Assembly: GCA_035606335.1 (NCBI GenBank)
Contig: DATNFP010000080.1
Span: 1-6,413, forward strand
DNA length: 6,413 bases
Origin: DATNFP01 sp035606335
GTDB taxonomy: Bacteria; Bacteroidota; Bacteroidia; Chitinophagales; Chitinophagaceae
Direction of reading: 5' to 3'
Shown here: in pieces, positions 6,390 through 6,413 of the stretch
How the letters are laid out: every line of letters begins with the position of its first letter
Position numbering within the stretch: the stretch's first letter is position 1
Program-made: the position numbers and the translations under genes
Notes under the pieces: model-generated
Databases searched by the model: none
What the model was told of the DNA's origin: nothing
Seen by the model: the letters and a program-made list of their open reading frames with translations, nothing else

Positions 6390-6413
6390 AGCCTATGCCG
6401 AATTTAAAACCTG

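Noticed and set aside
6395..6413. Possible divergent plus-strand gene starting ATG CCG AAT
   Set aside because: Only six codons are visible before the window ends, with no clear promoter or ribosome site.

Overview
The window is a stretch of a Bacteroidota chromosome, probably of the Chitinophagaceae or a close relative (the family is inferred, not shown). The evidence is: ATP synthase genes in the order atpB-atpE-atpF-atpH-atpA; a subunit a with a cleavable-looking signal peptide and a long periplasmic N-terminus, as is usual in this phylum; start codons with little or no Shine-Dalgarno sequence; and an exact match to the Bacteroidota -7 box (TAnnTTTG) just before atpB. Every supported gene lies on the minus strand, so transcription runs from high to low coordinates.

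In transcription order, 6319-5196 holds two overlapping genes. The first encodes a 63-residue protein with two membrane helices. The second encodes a secreted 311-residue protein with MORN/YwqK-like repeats and a TonB-C-like C-terminal domain. This part looks richer in A+T than the atp genes and has no evident link to energy metabolism.

From 5113 to 846 lie subunits a, c, b, delta and alpha of the F1Fo ATP synthase, behind their own likely promoter. Together they encode the whole membrane Fo sector (a, b, c), the delta connector and the non-catalytic alpha subunit. Gamma (atpG), beta (atpD) and epsilon (atpC) are absent from the window. A strong intrinsic terminator right after atpA closes the unit, so gamma cannot be its next gene. 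The a and c subunits keep all key proton-path residues, with a mitochondrial-type His/Glu swap in subunit a, and the c subunit lacks a sodium-binding signature. Two hairpins sit between atpE and atpF, where a drop in expression after the many-copy c subunit would make sense.

From 728 to the left edge is the 5' part of a family 2 glycosyltransferase of the DPM1/GtrB type, cut off by the window end. No interval longer than 300 bases lacks a gene. I found no RNA genes, mobile elements or CRISPR arrays. I found no convincing new system; the more interesting points are the atpE-atpF hairpins, the split atp gene set and the two uncharacterised proteins upstream.
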